The notes: generated by a model from the letters alone, not told the origin. Counted from the stretch's first letter, positions 1 to 10,748 are shown. The stretch: DNA of 64,000 nt from Pycnococcus provasolii (GCA_049487715.1 CP150556.1:682001-746000), one strand, 5' to 3'. Numbers and translations are program-made.

Positions 1-686
1 ATGGATCTCAGCTGAATGAACGGGAGAAGGCACAGCGTGACGATGAGCCCAAAGTGCGGCATGCACAGCTGAGACGTTGAGAATATGCCCTGCAGGCTTT
101 GCGTAAGCACCTGCGCATAGTTGCCGAGCACGAAGAAGAAGTACGCGTACAGCGCGACGGCGACAATCTTCCCCCACCTCGGACCCAGTACGGCGTACCC
201 GATGTCGGGATACGACTGCGTCGCCGGGTATGCGATGTGCAGTCGCTGCAGCAGAAGTCCGGAGTAGATGTTGAGCGGGTAGATGACGAGTAGGAAAAAT
301 ACGCCCGCACCCCATCCAAGTCGCGCCACCTGAGCTGCGAGTCCAAGAATCCCCGTGCCGACGATGTCTGCGACAAGCAAGAACGCGGTGTCGAGCCACG
401 ACGACCGTCGGTCCAAGCACTGCGCGCGTGCTGCTGCTGATGACGCCATGGATGGCATGGAGACGCGCGCAGGCAGTGCTGTAATGTCATCCATCTCGAG
501 GGCGTGCATGACATTAGGTCCATTATTAGGTCTATCGCGCGGCGAAGAAGAGGAGAGCGGCGCGGACATGGATGACCCCCGTGGTCGCAAGGAAACGTCC
601 CATTCGTCGTCGTCGTCGAGATCCATCTCCAACTCCAACTCCTCGTCGTGATTTTCCTCATCAGCCTTCTTCTTTTGCGGCGCCAT
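1..686 (-). CDS. Amino acid/auxin permease (AAAP)-type transporter, N-terminal part
   Basis: The frame opens at the ATG at 684-686 and stays open to the window edge (228 codons), so only the N-terminal part is present. About 95 acidic, Ser-rich residues, probably cytosolic, precede the first membrane segment, which contains ADIVGTGILGLAAQ. The G-T-G-I-L-G pattern is typical of the first helix of AAAP-family secondary amino acid transporters. Further hydrophobic segments follow at about residues 123-147 (FFLLVIYPLNIYSGLLLQRL), 168-195 and 208-225. Family members move amino acids with protons or sodium across plasma or organelle membranes; the substrate cannot be read from this part. It is transcribed divergently from the RNase gene at 1124. 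The family call rests on helix-1 and helix-2 patterns, and the C-terminal two thirds lie outside the window. Confidence 0.75.
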   Translation of the reverse strand, partial: MAPQKKKADEENHDEELELEMDLDDDDEWDVSLRPRGSSMSAPLSSSSPRDRPNNGPNVMHALEMDDITALPARVSMPSMASSAAARAQCLDRRSSWLDTAFLLVADIVGTGILGLAAQVARLGWGAGVFFLLVIYPLNIYSGLLLQRLHIAYPATQSYPDIGYAVLGPRWGKIVAVALYAYFFFVLGNYAQVLTQSLQGIFSTSQLCMPHFGLIVTLCLLPFIQLRS

Positions 687-1123
687 ACTCTAATGTGGAT
701 GTTTGCGAATAAACACAAAAACAACAACGGCAAAAACCAAACCAAACCAAACCAAACGGGCGACAGGAAAAAAAAAAGGAAAAAAAACAGAACAGAACAG
801 AACACAGAGCAGAGAGAGAGAGAACAGATCAACAGAGAGAGAGCACCGGACGTCCGGACCGGAGAAGCCCCTAATTCGCCCCTTAATAAGAACCGGTCTC
901 CGTTTTCGGGGTTACTACTGTCGGAAAAGAAAAGGAAACGACGAAATGAGAACGGAGTTAGGGGTTAGGAGGGAAGGGGAAAGGAAAGCCGAAAGGTGGA
1001 AGGGACATGGGGGGAGTACGAATCCTCCTTATCCCCCCTGAGGAGGTAGATTCCTGGCCCTCTTCCTCCGGAGCTCGCCTCCCCCCTCCCCGACCACACA
1101 CAACACCACTCTTTTCAGGGACC

Positions 1124-3301
1124 ATGGCGGCTTTCTCGCATCAGCACACCTTGCCTTCATCCACTTCATCGCGGCATAGGAGCGGTATACCTTGTCGTAG
1201 AAGTACTGCATTCCTCCTACGTTTGCCTCGTCCCTATTCTTATTCATCTTTACCATCGTCGTCGTTCGCCATCAGGGCTTCTCAGCCTTCGTCGTCGTCG
1301 TCGTCATCTTCATCATCGTCACCTTCGCCACCCTTATCGCCATCAAAACAACCTGTGGCTGTTAGCATACAAGATGCAAGGGCAGGCGCTGCACTCAAGG
1401 CGGCGGCGGAACACGCGAGAAACCTGCACATACAGCAGAGGCCGTGCGCCGACGCGTGGTTCAAGGCGGACGAAAACCTCGCGAGCGTATTCGAGGATGT
1501 CGAGACGTACCGCCTGTACGGAAAGGACGCCGTCGACAGAGACGTTAGGATACTCCTCGACTTGGCGGGGTATCCGAGAACGCAGTATGGGGCGCACAAA
1601 CTGCTCGAAGACTGCGGATTCTGGAGCAGGCACGAGGTGCCCGCCGTGGTTGGCGCAGGGGTGCAGGCGGTCTTTGACGAACACGTCGAACACGACGCCG
1701 CGACGCTCGCGTGCCCAGCCAACCGCGTCGACGACGAACACGCGGAGCACAGAAAGGACCTCACGAAACTAAGAAGCATCGCCATCGACGACCCGTGGAC
1801 GGAGGAGGTGGACGACGCGGTGTACGCCGAACCGCACCCGTCGAAAGAGGGGTGGATACGCATCTTCGTTCACATCGCCGATCCCACGAGATTCATACCG
1901 CTGGGAAGCGAGGTGGAAAAAGAGGCGGCGCAGCGATCGACGTCGTGCTACATGCCCACAGGAACAGCCACCATGCTCCCGAGCGTTCTCGCCAAGGCTG
2001 CATGCTCGCTCCACGAGCGAGACGTCGAGGCGAATGCGAAGCCGCGCGCGGCGATGACGGTGCGCGTTGACATTAAGCCGGATGGAAGCATAGGCTCGTA
2101 CGCCGTTGTCGGCAGCCAAATCATGGCGCCGCGACGTGCGACGTACGACGAGGTGGAAGCATTCTCCACCACGCAGGCGGCGAGGTGGGAGCACGAGGAA
2201 ACGTTCACGGAGCCTTTCGACCAACTGGGAAGCGACGACGTCGTGACGTTGAATGAAGCGGAGGACGAGGACGCCACCGCGCTGGCGTGCCTGTTCGCCG
2301 CCGCAAGCCGGAGACGCGCGTACCGTGATCGGAATCAGTGCGTGACATTCCCGCAAATCGAGTGCCGCGTTCTGGTGTCACGAGGCTCCTTCGAACAGGA
2401 GGCGGGTGTGCCGCGTTCATTCACCGCCGGCCCTCACCCCGACGACGCCGCGCTGGGGGACGATACGGTCGTCGCGCTGCAGCGCATCGAATCGTCGAGC
2501 ATGCTTGCACGAGAGATGGTCAAGGAGATGATGGTGCTGACGGGCGAGACGATCGCGATGTACGGCGCTAAGAACAATATCCCGCTTGCGTTCCGCGGCC
2601 AGGACACGCCAACGCTGCCGTCGGAGAGCGAGCTTCCGAGCCACCCACACGCACGCGCGGTGGTGATGCGGCGGTGCATGACGCGCGCGAAGCTCAGCGT
2701 GACGGATCCGATCAACCACGCGTCGCTGGGCTTGCCCGGGTACGTGCAATTCACAAGCCCGATTCGCAGGTACTCCGACCTGCTGGCACACTACCAGATC
2801 AAGGCATTCCTTCGAGACGAGGAAATTCCATTCACGGACAAAAACATCTCGCTGCGACTTGGCGAGAGCGACGACTCGGTCAGGGATCGCAACAAGGCTG
2901 GAAGAGAGTCAGACACGTACTGGGTACACGAGTTCTTCCGGCGCCGTGCAGCCGAGGCGGTTGCAAATGGCGACGTGACGATTGCGACGTTTAACCTCAC
3001 GCCTTTGCTGTACCTGCGCGACACCGGGACCATAGCCGTCGTTTGCTGCGAGGAGGTTGGCGCGGAGTTCGTGACGCGCATTCCCGAAATGTCCGGAGAT
3101 GGCAAAGGCGTTCGGCCCCCGATTGGCGAGAGCATTGAACTGACCATCGAAAGGGCGTGTCCCATCGATAAAAAGATTGACGTCGTGTTTCCATCGGAGT
3201 GGAAGGTCGTCGGTGAGTACGACGGTGACGACAGCGACAAGGAGAATGTATCGCCTGAGCCGCCCAAGCCCGAGCTCGTCACATCTGACAACGAGAAATA
3301 A
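1124..3301 (+). CDS. RNase II/R-family 3'-5' exoribonuclease, probably organellar
   Basis: A 725-residue protein of the RNB exoribonuclease family, which degrades or trims RNA 3' ends. The RNB motif I, IDDPWTEEVDDAV, is near residues 218-230. It keeps the Asp metal ligands but has Glu where E. coli RNase II has Asp207. The second hallmark, YVQFTSPIRRYSDLL, is near residues 540-553, and a short S1-like segment ends the protein. I chose ATG 1124 because it starts a Ser/Arg-rich stretch that looks like a plastid or mitochondrial transit peptide; the open frame upstream has no better ATG. Plant RNR1 matures chloroplast and mitochondrial rRNA and mRNA ends, and a similar role is inferred here. The gene converges on 6PGDH, with 290 bp between stop codons that contain a poly-T run and a dispersed repeat copy. 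Confidence 0.88.
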   Translation: MAAFSHQHTLPSSTSSRHRSGIPCRRSTAFLLRLPRPYSYSSLPSSSFAIRASQPSSSSSSSSSSSPSPPLSPSKQPVAVSIQDARAGAALKAAAEHARNLHIQQRPCADAWFKADENLASVFEDVETYRLYGKDAVDRDVRILLDLAGYPRTQYGAHKLLEDCGFWSRHEVPAVVGAGVQAVFDEHVEHDAATLACPANRVDDEHAEHRKDLTKLRSIAIDDPWTEEVDDAVYAEPHPSKEGWIRIFVHIADPTRFIPLGSEVEKEAAQRSTSCYMPTGTATMLPSVLAKAACSLHERDVEANAKPRAAMTVRVDIKPDGSIGSYAVVGSQIMAPRRATYDEVEAFSTTQAARWEHEETFTEPFDQLGSDDVVTLNEAEDEDATALACLFAAASRRRAYRDRNQCVTFPQIECRVLVSRGSFEQEAGVPRSFTAGPHPDDAALGDDTVVALQRIESSSMLAREMVKEMMVLTGETIAMYGAKNNIPLAFRGQDTPTLPSESELPSHPHARAVVMRRCMTRAKLSVTDPINHASLGLPGYVQFTSPIRRYSDLLAHYQIKAFLRDEEIPFTDKNISLRLGESDDSVRDRNKAGRESDTYWVHEFFRRRAAEAVANGDVTIATFNLTPLLYLRDTGTIAVVCCEEVGAEFVTRIPEMSGDGKGVRPPIGESIELTIERACPIDKKIDVVFPSEWKVVGEYDGDDSDKENVSPEPPKPELVTSDNEK

Positions 3302-3391
3302 AATAAGTTTAGCCCTTCGAGTAAATCTAGCGGTACAACAAAACTTTCCCCCGGTTTTTTTTTTTTTTTTTTTTCCTAAACATTTTCCTCC

Positions 3392-3474
3392 TGAATGGTG
3401 AAAGTGAATGGTGTGAATGGACGACCGTTGGACAAACTAAAGTGCAACTTCATTACTGAATGAGGAATCTCAGG
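3392..3474 (+). repeat. Dispersed 3'-end repeat, copy A
   Basis: Contains GTGTGAATGGACGACCG, then a TAAAGTGCAACTT-like stretch, then ACTGAATGAGGAATCTCAGG. Close relatives lie at 16052-16116 (inverted), 35343-35428 (direct) and, as the end only, 51477-51501 (inverted). All four lie just beyond stop codons. It is either a short non-autonomous mobile element or a shared 3'-UTR sequence. Confidence 0.8.
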
Positions 3475-3591
3475 TCGTAACAGGAAGAAGGGAGAAAGTC
3501 CCTCTGATCCTCTCTCCCGACGGTCCCATTCAATTGAGACGCGTCAGGAGGAGGTATTCTCACTACCTTTTCCCTCCACACAACCCCCCGG

Positions 3592-4489
3592 CTACGCCTT
3601 GTACACAGAAGTCGTGATGCTGTCTGCGCTGTTCTCGTCACTCCAGACAGTGTGGAACCATCCTTCGCGATCTGTGCGCTCGTATGAGTGCGATCCGAAG
3701 TAGTCGCGCTGTGCTTGCACGAGGTTTGCCGGCAGGCGTGCGCGGCGGTTCGCGTCGAAGTACGCGAGCGACGCGAACATGGCAGTCGCCGGGACACCCT
3801 CCGTCGCGCAGAGAGCCACGACGCGGCGCCATGCGGCATTCTTATCCGCGAGCTCCTTGGCGAATTCCGGGTCAACGAGCAGGCTCTGCAAGTTGGCATC
3901 GCGGTCGTAAGCCTGCTTGATGCGGTCGAGGAACACCGCGCGAATGATGCACCCACCCTTCCAGATGCGCGCGCATTCGCCGAGCGTGATGCCCCAACCC
4001 ATGTCCTCAGACTTGGCGCGGATGAGGTTCATGCCCTGAGCGTAGCTGCAGATCTTTGAGCAGTACAGCGCCTGCTTGACATCGTCGATGAGCTGCGCCT
4101 TGTCGATGCCCTCCTTCGGCTTAGGCGCGCCCAGGCCGAGCGGCTCGAACGTCTCGCTCATCGCCACGCGCTCATCCTTCAGGCCGGAGATGAAGCGCGT
4201 GTCCAGGGCGGCAGCCACGGTCGGCAAGGCGACGGAGTACTCGGCAGCCTGCTGAACGGTCCACTTGCCCGTGCCCTTCATGCCCGTCTTGTCAAGGATC
4301 TTGTCCACGAGACCTCCGGACATGCCCTCCTGGTCATCCTGTCGCGCAAAGATCTTGCTGGTGATCTCGACGAGGTAGCTGTCAAGCTCCTCCTTGTTCC
4401 ACTTGGTGAACGTCTCCTGGAGCTCTTCGTTCGTCAGTCCACCGACGTTCTTGAGGACGTCGTACGCCTCGGCGATGAGCTGCATGTCA

Positions 4490-4526
<37 letters not shown>

Positions 4527-5220
4527 TTCCCGACCCGCCCGGTCCGACGTGCGTGACGCACGGCCCGTCGTCCACCTGCGCGGCGCACGCCTCGACGATG
4601 GGCTTGACGTGTGCGTACGACTCGGCGGGTCCTCCCGGCATGAGAGACGGTCCCTTGCGCGCCCCCGACTCTCCTCCGCTGACACCCATGCCCATGTACT
4701 TGAAGCCCTTCTCCGCCACCTCCTTGGCACGCCTCTCGGTGTTCATGTACCACTCGTTTCCTCCGTCTACGATGGTGTCGCCTGGCTCGAGGAGTCCGGA
4801 GAGCTGTTCGATGGTCGCGTCGACGGGCGCACCCGCCTTGACGAGCAGCATGACAGTGCGCGGCTTGGCGAGCGAGTTGACAAAGTCGCTGAGTTCGTGG
4901 TACCCCTTGAGTCGATCACCTAGTCCTTCCTTCTGTGCACGGCGCACGCAGTCGTCCGTCTTGTCCCCCGATCGGTTGTAGACGGAGATATCGAATCCGT
5001 GCTCCGCGACGTTGAGTGCGAAGTTCTGCCCCATGACGGCGAGTCCGATAAGTCCAAACGACGGCTGACTGCTCGCTGACATGACTGTTGTTGACTGTTG
5101 GCGAGACGTGCGCGAGACTTTAGACGCTGATCGAACGAAACTGCCGCGCGAAACGCTGCGGCTTTTGTGATATAAATAAGATGCGTGTGACGGCGAGCTT
5201 GAGGAAGGAACGCGGAGCAT
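3592..5220 (-). CDS. gnd: 6-phosphogluconate dehydrogenase, decarboxylating
   Basis: A 542-residue enzyme of the oxidative pentose phosphate pathway, which converts 6-phosphogluconate and NADP+ to ribulose 5-phosphate, CO2 and NADPH. The N-terminal nucleotide-binding motif GLIGLAVMGQNFALN is near residue 55. VDGGNEW and GVSGGESGARKGPSLMPGG (substrate-site Ser/Gly and Lys region) follow, with KMVHNGIEYGDM in the catalytic centre. The C-terminus carries FGSHSYERTDREGWFHTVW, the conserved substrate-binding tail. About 46 extra Ser/Arg-rich residues precede the conserved start, consistent with a plastid transit peptide. An in-frame ATG at 5080-5082 (MSASSQPSFGLIG) would give a cytosolic form. The reverse strand has a TATA-like TTTATAT at about 5168-5175, between the two ATGs. 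Confidence 0.97.
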
Positions 5221-6361
5221 GAAAGGCTCTTGGGAAAGACTCTAAGGAGAAGCAAGAGTTGTGTATACTTTGAGGAAGAATGATTCAATAATCCTTCAAA
5301 GTGCACAACCAACCAGGATGCGTGTACAAGCAAGCAACACAAGCGAACCGAAAACCTTCTTCTGTCGAAAAGTACCTTTAAAAAGGGGGCCCCGTCCCCC
5401 CGCCCCGCGCATACCGCTCAGTCCGCTCCGACCTCCAAAGTCGGTTGACACAAAAGGGGGGACGCGGCGGCGCCTTTCCAAGCGACCCTTCGCGAACCTA
5501 CCAAAAACGAATTGGGACCCGAGAAAAAAAGATATTTCTATGTAATTTCTAAATTCTTCGTCGAAACCCTTTGCTGAAACCCTTACCAATTTTTATGTAT
5601 TCGGGGTTGGATGAAGGGGTAGGTAGCTTCCTAGTCTGTGTGAGGTGTCTGTGTGCACTGCAAACCAGGCTGTTGCTGCACCCAAACCCAAACCGCTCTT
5701 GAAAAGTAAAGTTTGGGTCCACCTCGGGTTAGCTTCGGGTTATTAGGGCGCTGCGATGCGATGGCGCTGCGATGGCGCTCCACCTTGGCGCTCCACCTTG
5801 GCGCTCCTTTGGCCAGAGTTCTCCTTTGGCGGTTTGGCCTGTCACCTGTGGAATCTGTGTAGTGTGTTTTGTCCTTGCACTCCAGATGCTGATGAACATT
5901 GAACAGCATCTGTCCAGAACCGTTGTCCGTTGGGTTGGTCGCTGTGCTGTCGCTGGATGATCCCTGGATGATCGAGCGAGCGTCGGAGGGATCCCGTGTG
6001 GCCGTGTGGTGGTTCTCCTCTCCGCCCCTTTTCCTTTACTGTCCACCTGATTGATTTTTAATCAGGCAACGCAACCCGTCAACCGTGCCCGTGGTCTTAA
6101 GAGCTCTTGGTATTTGGTAGGAGCCAGTTGTCCCACCTCCGGGCGGCCATCCCATCACCGTCGCCTTAAGCAATCCCCCCTCCCCTCCCCTCGCCTCGCC
6201 TCACCTCCTCGAGGGCCTCTCAGAGGTTCATCTCATCAAGCAACATTGGTTTTATCTGTAAGTATCTTAACCTTAGTCTAGGAGATACGGTAAGCTTAAG
6301 GCCTCTTATTATTAGCTTGCTGTACGGCTTACTATACGTTGTCATCATCGTCATCATCACC
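5221..6361. other. Intergenic region, no gene supported
   Basis: This lies between the divergent 6PGDH and 2OG-oxygenase genes and should hold both promoters. No convincing protein, tRNA or snRNA was seen. Short tandem duplications (GCGATGGCGCT and GGCGCTCCACCTT units) occur at about 5750-5812. Near the oxygenase start there is a CTTAAGGCC sequence at about 6296-6304. Confidence 0.6.
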
Positions 6362-7417
6362 ATGATCACCAGATCACGTTCTTTCTCAGGATGTAAGAGG
6401 ATTCCCATCAGCCCTGGCATGTTCTTCTTCACGCTCTCCCTGGCTTTTCTTTTTCTCCTGCCTCGCTCATCTCTCGTCTTAGGAAAAGGACGCGATGTTG
6501 GGAATACAGGACCCACGCCTCTCGCCGATGCCGCGCTCGAAGAGTATCCGCCGGGTGACCGGCGGTTCTCCGTAGTCTCACTCGCAAACGAAACCTCCGT
6601 CGGAACCAAGCCGTACGCGCACATCTTGGTGTCGCCCGCGCTCGAACCCAAACTGTACGCCGCACTCGAAGAAGCTTACCCGCCTCTCAGCGTGCTCATG
6701 GCGCTCTCGGGAAAGGCGCCCACCGTACGCAAGGGAAGCAACGTCAGGCGAGACATACCCGCCTCCATCAGCCTACAGGGATACAACGTCACGGAGGACG
6801 CCATGGGAAAGTTGGAGTATGACAAGGAGGACAAGAAAAAGCACCCGGTGCACCCGCTGTGGCAGAGGTTCGTCGAGTACCACATCTCCGACAAGTTCTA
6901 CGAGGACCTAAGCAAACTCGCTGGCGAACATATCGCCAAGTTCCACGGTAAAAAGTACGTGTACGGAGATCCGGGATATCACGGCGTGCAGACGCGGCGC
7001 GCGCACGCGCACAAGTTCAAGCCGAGCGTGGACATGGACTGCCAGATCTCGTTCAACACGCCCGTCACGAAGCGCAGCCAGGTGCGCGGTGCTCACATCG
7101 ACAGCGCGATCAAAATCTTTGGGGCGCTCTACTACTTCAAGCACGCGGAGGACACGAGCCACGGAGGTGACTTTTCGCTGTACAGCTGCCGAGGTGGGTG
7201 CAAGCCTCTATCCTCGAGCAAGGTCAAGACGGGCAACGGACATAAGCAGCACACCATGTTCAGCGCGCGCGACACGCACGTCGTCACGAATGTACCGTAC
7301 TCCGCGAACACATTCGTGCTCTTCATCAACAGCAAATACGCCGTGCACGGCGTCACGCCACGATCCGTCACGCCGTACCCACGGCGCTTGATTAACTTCA
7401 TTGGCAACCGGTTGTAA
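6362..7417 (+). CDS. 2-oxoglutarate/Fe(II)-dependent oxygenase-like protein, secretory
   Basis: A 351-residue protein; the first ATG is at 6362 and a second at 6419. The segment after the second ATG, MFFFTLSLAFLFLLPRSSLVLG, was read as a signal peptide or membrane anchor (given here only as its first 20 residues: MFFFTLSLAFLFLLPRSSLV). The C-terminal half has the 2OG-Fe(II) facial triad pattern: HxD in RGAHIDSAIKIFGALYYF, a glycine-rich strand HGGDFSLYSC, and the distal His with 2OG-binding Arg in YAVHGVTPRS...RRLINF. Relatives include prolyl 4-hydroxylase-like enzymes and uncharacterised proteins of marine algae. The substrate is unknown. The secretory N-terminus suggests action in the ER or Golgi lumen. 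It converges with the LON-domain gene, 93 bp between stop codons. Confidence 0.72.
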   Translation: MITRSRSFSGCKRIPISPGMFFFTLSLAFLFLLPRSSLVLGKGRDVGNTGPTPLADAALEEYPPGDRRFSVVSLANETSVGTKPYAHILVSPALEPKLYAALEEAYPPLSVLMALSGKAPTVRKGSNVRRDIPASISLQGYNVTEDAMGKLEYDKEDKKKHPVHPLWQRFVEYHISDKFYEDLSKLAGEHIAKFHGKKYVYGDPGYHGVQTRRAHAHKFKPSVDMDCQISFNTPVTKRSQVRGAHIDSAIKIFGALYYFKHAEDTSHGGDFSLYSCRGGCKPLSSSKVKTGNGHKQHTMFSARDTHVVTNVPYSANTFVLFINSKYAVHGVTPRSVTPYPRRLINFIGNRL

Positions 7418-7510
7418 ACCAATTCTTTTCCCCAAACTGAAACCGTAGTACTACCCATGTTCCCAGTAATAAAGAAATAATGCAAAAAAGGTCGTATTAC
7501 TGTGTGAAGA

Positions 7511-7969
7511 TTAATCGACAACATCGAGTGTCATAAGCGCAACCTTTGCACGCAACGTTTGGAGCTGCGTCTCCACCAGCGAAGCTGCAATTGCTAAGCG
7601 CTCCTCAAGGCCTTGACATCCATGTACAAGCCCAAGCGCATACGATCGACACTTTGTAAGCTCATTTGCATCCTCGCGAGAAGACGCGGGCATAGCTTGA
7701 AGAGCCGAAAAAGCGAGACGGTCTGCGTAGACCAGCTCCTTCCAAGCGTCTGCGTCTGCGACGCATTCTGCAAGATCCGAGTAAGAACCAGCTGTACTGA
7801 AGGTAGCTCTTTCAAAATTATCCGACGACACGCTTTCGTCGCCACTTCGAGCACGCTCGGCAAGAAGGTCTTGCACGGTGACAGGACGACGGCGATCTGC
7901 CCACGCAAGCGCTTCGCGAAGGTCAGAGCTCTCCCTGTGACCCCAAAGCATGTTGTCCTCGTCTCTCCT

Positions 7970-8000
<31 letters not shown>

Positions 8001-8638
8001 TTCGACACGGATGCTGACCGCTTGACCACGCGCTCAGTCAGCTGTAGCACGTCGTCAAGCATGGCACGGAGGTTGTTCGCCTGTTCCACGAGACGTTCAG
8101 AGAGCTCTGGAGTTGGAAGCTGAGCTTTCTGGTCCGCGTCTTTTGCGCTCGAAGGATGCAGCAAGTCGTGGCACTCCACCTCGAGATATCCGCCGTCGCT
8201 CTCGGCGTTTGCGCCTTGCAGCACGACGCGATTTTCCGCCAGAATCTCCACCTCAACGCCAACCTCCTGCCTCTCGAGACGCGTCACGCGAGCGAGTGTT
8301 GCAAGCGGCACGATTCCGACGCTTCCGCCTTCTCGCTCAGCGACGCAGGCGTGCACGAGCAGTCCCCCGCATTCTTGCACCGCCGCATTGAACGCGCCGA
8401 TGGTCCTCGCCTCGAAGAGGTGCAGTGTCTTGGAAGATCCCGGCGTGAACGGCTCGTCGGTTCCGAAGCAGAGCGCGGGTAGTGCGACGAGCGTCGGGTG
8501 GTGCTCACCTCCTGAGCCTGAGCCTGAGGAGGAGGACGAAGCTGATATATGACGACGACATCTTTGCCTGACGTGACGCGCCTTCTTGGTGACTGCATGA
8601 TGAGGTGCTGCCACTGCCACTGCCACTGACACTGACAC
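7511..8638 (-). CDS. LON N-terminal (PUA-like) domain protein
   Basis: At least 375 residues. The segment from about residue 50 to 165 (LVALPALCFG...KTLHLFEAR..., GIVPLATLARVTRLE, VEILAENRVVLQG) matches the substrate-recognition domain found at the N-terminus of Lon proteases and in stand-alone LON proteins of plastids and cytosol. No AAA or protease domain follows, so it is not a Lon protease. A run of nine Asp codons lies at about 7977-8003. The upstream sequence is Ser/Arg-rich and transit-like. The start is unresolved: there is no in-frame ATG. The frame reaches only a GTG at 8638 and is open to about 8696. A CTCTTCAG acceptor at 8670-8677 would allow an upstream exon. Its role in proteostasis is inferred from the domain only. 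Confidence 0.75.
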
Positions 8639-8949
8639 TGATGGAGGAGACTTAGATACAGGAGAATCCCTGAAGAGGGATTAGAGGTCTGAAAGAACAT
8701 AACAAAACAAGCAGCAGACATTATTGAGAGGGATGACACTCCAGTGGACCCTGAGGGAGGGATAGGGATATGATGGGGAGACGATATCTGATATATCACC
8801 CTAGGTGGGACCCACCAAAAGCAAAGCCCCACTAGGGGCCAGGGGGCCGTGGAGAACCACACAGGCCGGGAGGGCACGAGGCACCACTGGGGGGGAGAAC
8901 TCCTGTGGAGAAGAGAAGAACGCAGTACATACTGTAAGAAAGGGAGGAA

Positions 8950-8995
8950 GGTTAGGGTTAGGGTTAGGGTTAGGGGAGGGTTAGGGTTAGGGTTA
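8950..8995 (+). repeat. Interstitial (TTAGGG)n array
   Basis: About seven TTAGGG units with one interruption (TTAGGGGAGGG). It is 5' of the LON gene, which reads it as CCCTAA, about 310 bp before the first codon seen. The rest of 8640-9254 holds no supported gene; the weak reading frame across it simply translates the repeat (NPNP, LTLT). Confidence 0.95.
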
Positions 8996-9254
8996 TTTTT
9001 CGTCATCTGCTGATGGAGATGCTTGGAGGGACGCCTCGTGCCTGGACGGTAAAGTTACCAGTACCAGTACATACCGTGCCTGTCACACTGTATCTCGTAC
9101 TACGATAGAGTCTAGTACAGTATGGCAAAACGTGTAGGTGTAAGATATTTAGTTTTTAAAATTTGTTTTTTCACAGGCTGGGTAACATAGGTTTTTCTTT
9201 CATAGACTACGATAAGAAATAACGCGCGAGCTCGAAGAGGGTACGGGAACTTGA

Positions 9255-10748
9255 CTAGTCGTACTCGAGTTGCGCGCGTCGCTCGCGCGCGGCGGCAGTC
9301 TCCTCCTGCAGGTGACGTGCGGCGCCGAGTGCGCGCGCCGAGACGACCACGTCACCAGCCAACTCCTTGAACGCGCCCCCCTCTCCCACCTCAGGATCCG
9401 CGGAGTCTCCAGGACCCTGCAGAGTGAGCTGAACGCCTTCCTTCGAGTCGCGATCGGGATGGTACTCCAGCTGTGGATTGCGGTCGTACATGAACAGAGC
9501 GCCGAAGCTCTCCGGGTTGAACCGCATCGTCTCCATGAACTCCTCCTCCATCTTCCGCCGCTTGCGGCGCTCGTGCATGTAAAAGATGCCGCAGCCAAAG
9601 CAGACGAGGCCCATACATCCGAGGGAAACGCCAACGGAGATCGCCTCGTTGAACGTGAGGCTTGAGCCTGTGGGCAGGTACTTCTTGTAGAACTTCTTCG
9701 GCGGCGGGCTCGGCGGGCTCGGCGGAGTGGGCGGCGGCGGGTAGTATGTGCCAAGGCCGGAGACGCTGAACACGGGAGTCTCCTCCTTCGAAATACTCAG
9801 CGGCCACTTCAGCTCGGTGTGCGCCTTGATCGCGTGCACCGCCACCGCGTCGGAGTTCACGGCAGCGCCCCACCGCCAGGTGAAGGCCCGGTCGCCGATA
9901 AGGCACTCTGGCAAGCTCCCAACACCCGCCCAGTCGAGCCGCACATCCAGGCTGCGGAACGCGGCGTCGCCCTGGAACGGCTTAAGGGCGATGCGCACGG
10001 ACGCGATGACGAGACCCTGGATGACGTAGAACCGCGCGGAGCTCGCCGCAACGTCAAGCGCCGGGGCGAGCACGCCGCTTGGACTCGTCCACTCCGACAG
10101 AGAAACGGAAATGCTTGGCTTCACCTCGTCGCTGCACCACCCGCTCGGCTTGAGCGCGGTGAACTCGGCATCCCAGCTCAGGTACGTGTACCCTCCCTTG
10201 CCCTTCTCTGGCAGGCTGACGGTGAAGAGTCGACCCGCAGGAGCGTACAGCGCGAGCTTCTCAAACACGGCTGGGAGGGTGCCGTTCAGCATCCCACTGC
10301 ACGTGTTGCTAGCCTCGCAGGAGCTGCTGACGTGCGTTTCCGGAATCGCCTCGAGGTGCACATACTCGACGTGTCCGCTGCCCGACTCAAGGCACGTGTA
10401 ACCAGCCGTCTGTTTGCCAAACAGCCAGTCGTACGAGTCCCACGTTCCGGGAACGTTGATGTGTTTCTGTCAGTTTGGGGAGGTTGTTAGTTGATGTTTT
10501 TGATTTTTTTTTTCTTGCAGAGCCTGAGCTGCTGCTTGTGTGCACGTGCACAGCAGCAAAAGGTCATCGCGAAAGACAAAAAGACTTACACTTCCGCTGC
10601 AGAAGTCTGTCGACTCGCGCGCACGCCAGCCTATTTGCAGAGCTGATGCGTCGCGCGAAGCTGACGCGATGTACAGCAGCAGGGTTGTCGCCGCGATAGC
10701 AAGCCGCCGGCCTTCTGGACGCCCTCTGCAGAACAGCGTGTCCGGCAT
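9255..10748 (-). CDS. Type I membrane protein with proline-rich stalk, two exons
   Basis: Exon 1 is 10590-10748 (53 codons) and exon 2 is 9255-10466 (403 codons plus TAG). The intron 10467-10589 has a GTAAGT donor, a CAG acceptor and phase 0, giving 456 residues. The start ATG leads into a signal peptide, LAIAATTLLLYIASASRDASA. The ectodomain (about residues 38-290) contains several Cys and resembles no family I recognise. It ends in a stalk, PPPPTPPSPPSPPP, then a membrane helix, ISVGVSLGCMGLVCFGCGIF, and a basic then acidic cytosolic tail of about 110 residues. Such Ser-Pro stalks resemble hydroxyproline-rich cell wall glycoproteins of green algae. The function is unknown; a cell-surface or wall-contact role is inferred. 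Confidence 0.75.

Noticed and set aside
8-832. Long Arg/Ser-rich minus-strand frame over the amino acid transporter
   Set aside because: It is a shadow in another frame. The frame from ATG 684-686 gives clear transporter helices.
1007-1123. N-terminal extension of the RNase gene from 1007
   Set aside because: Pro-rich and not transit-like. ATG 1124 has a better context (ACCATGG) and begins a transit-type sequence.
8284-9006. Minus-strand frame starting in the TTAGGG array
   Set aside because: It begins by translating the repeat (NPNP, LTLT) and overlaps the LON domain in the wrong frame.
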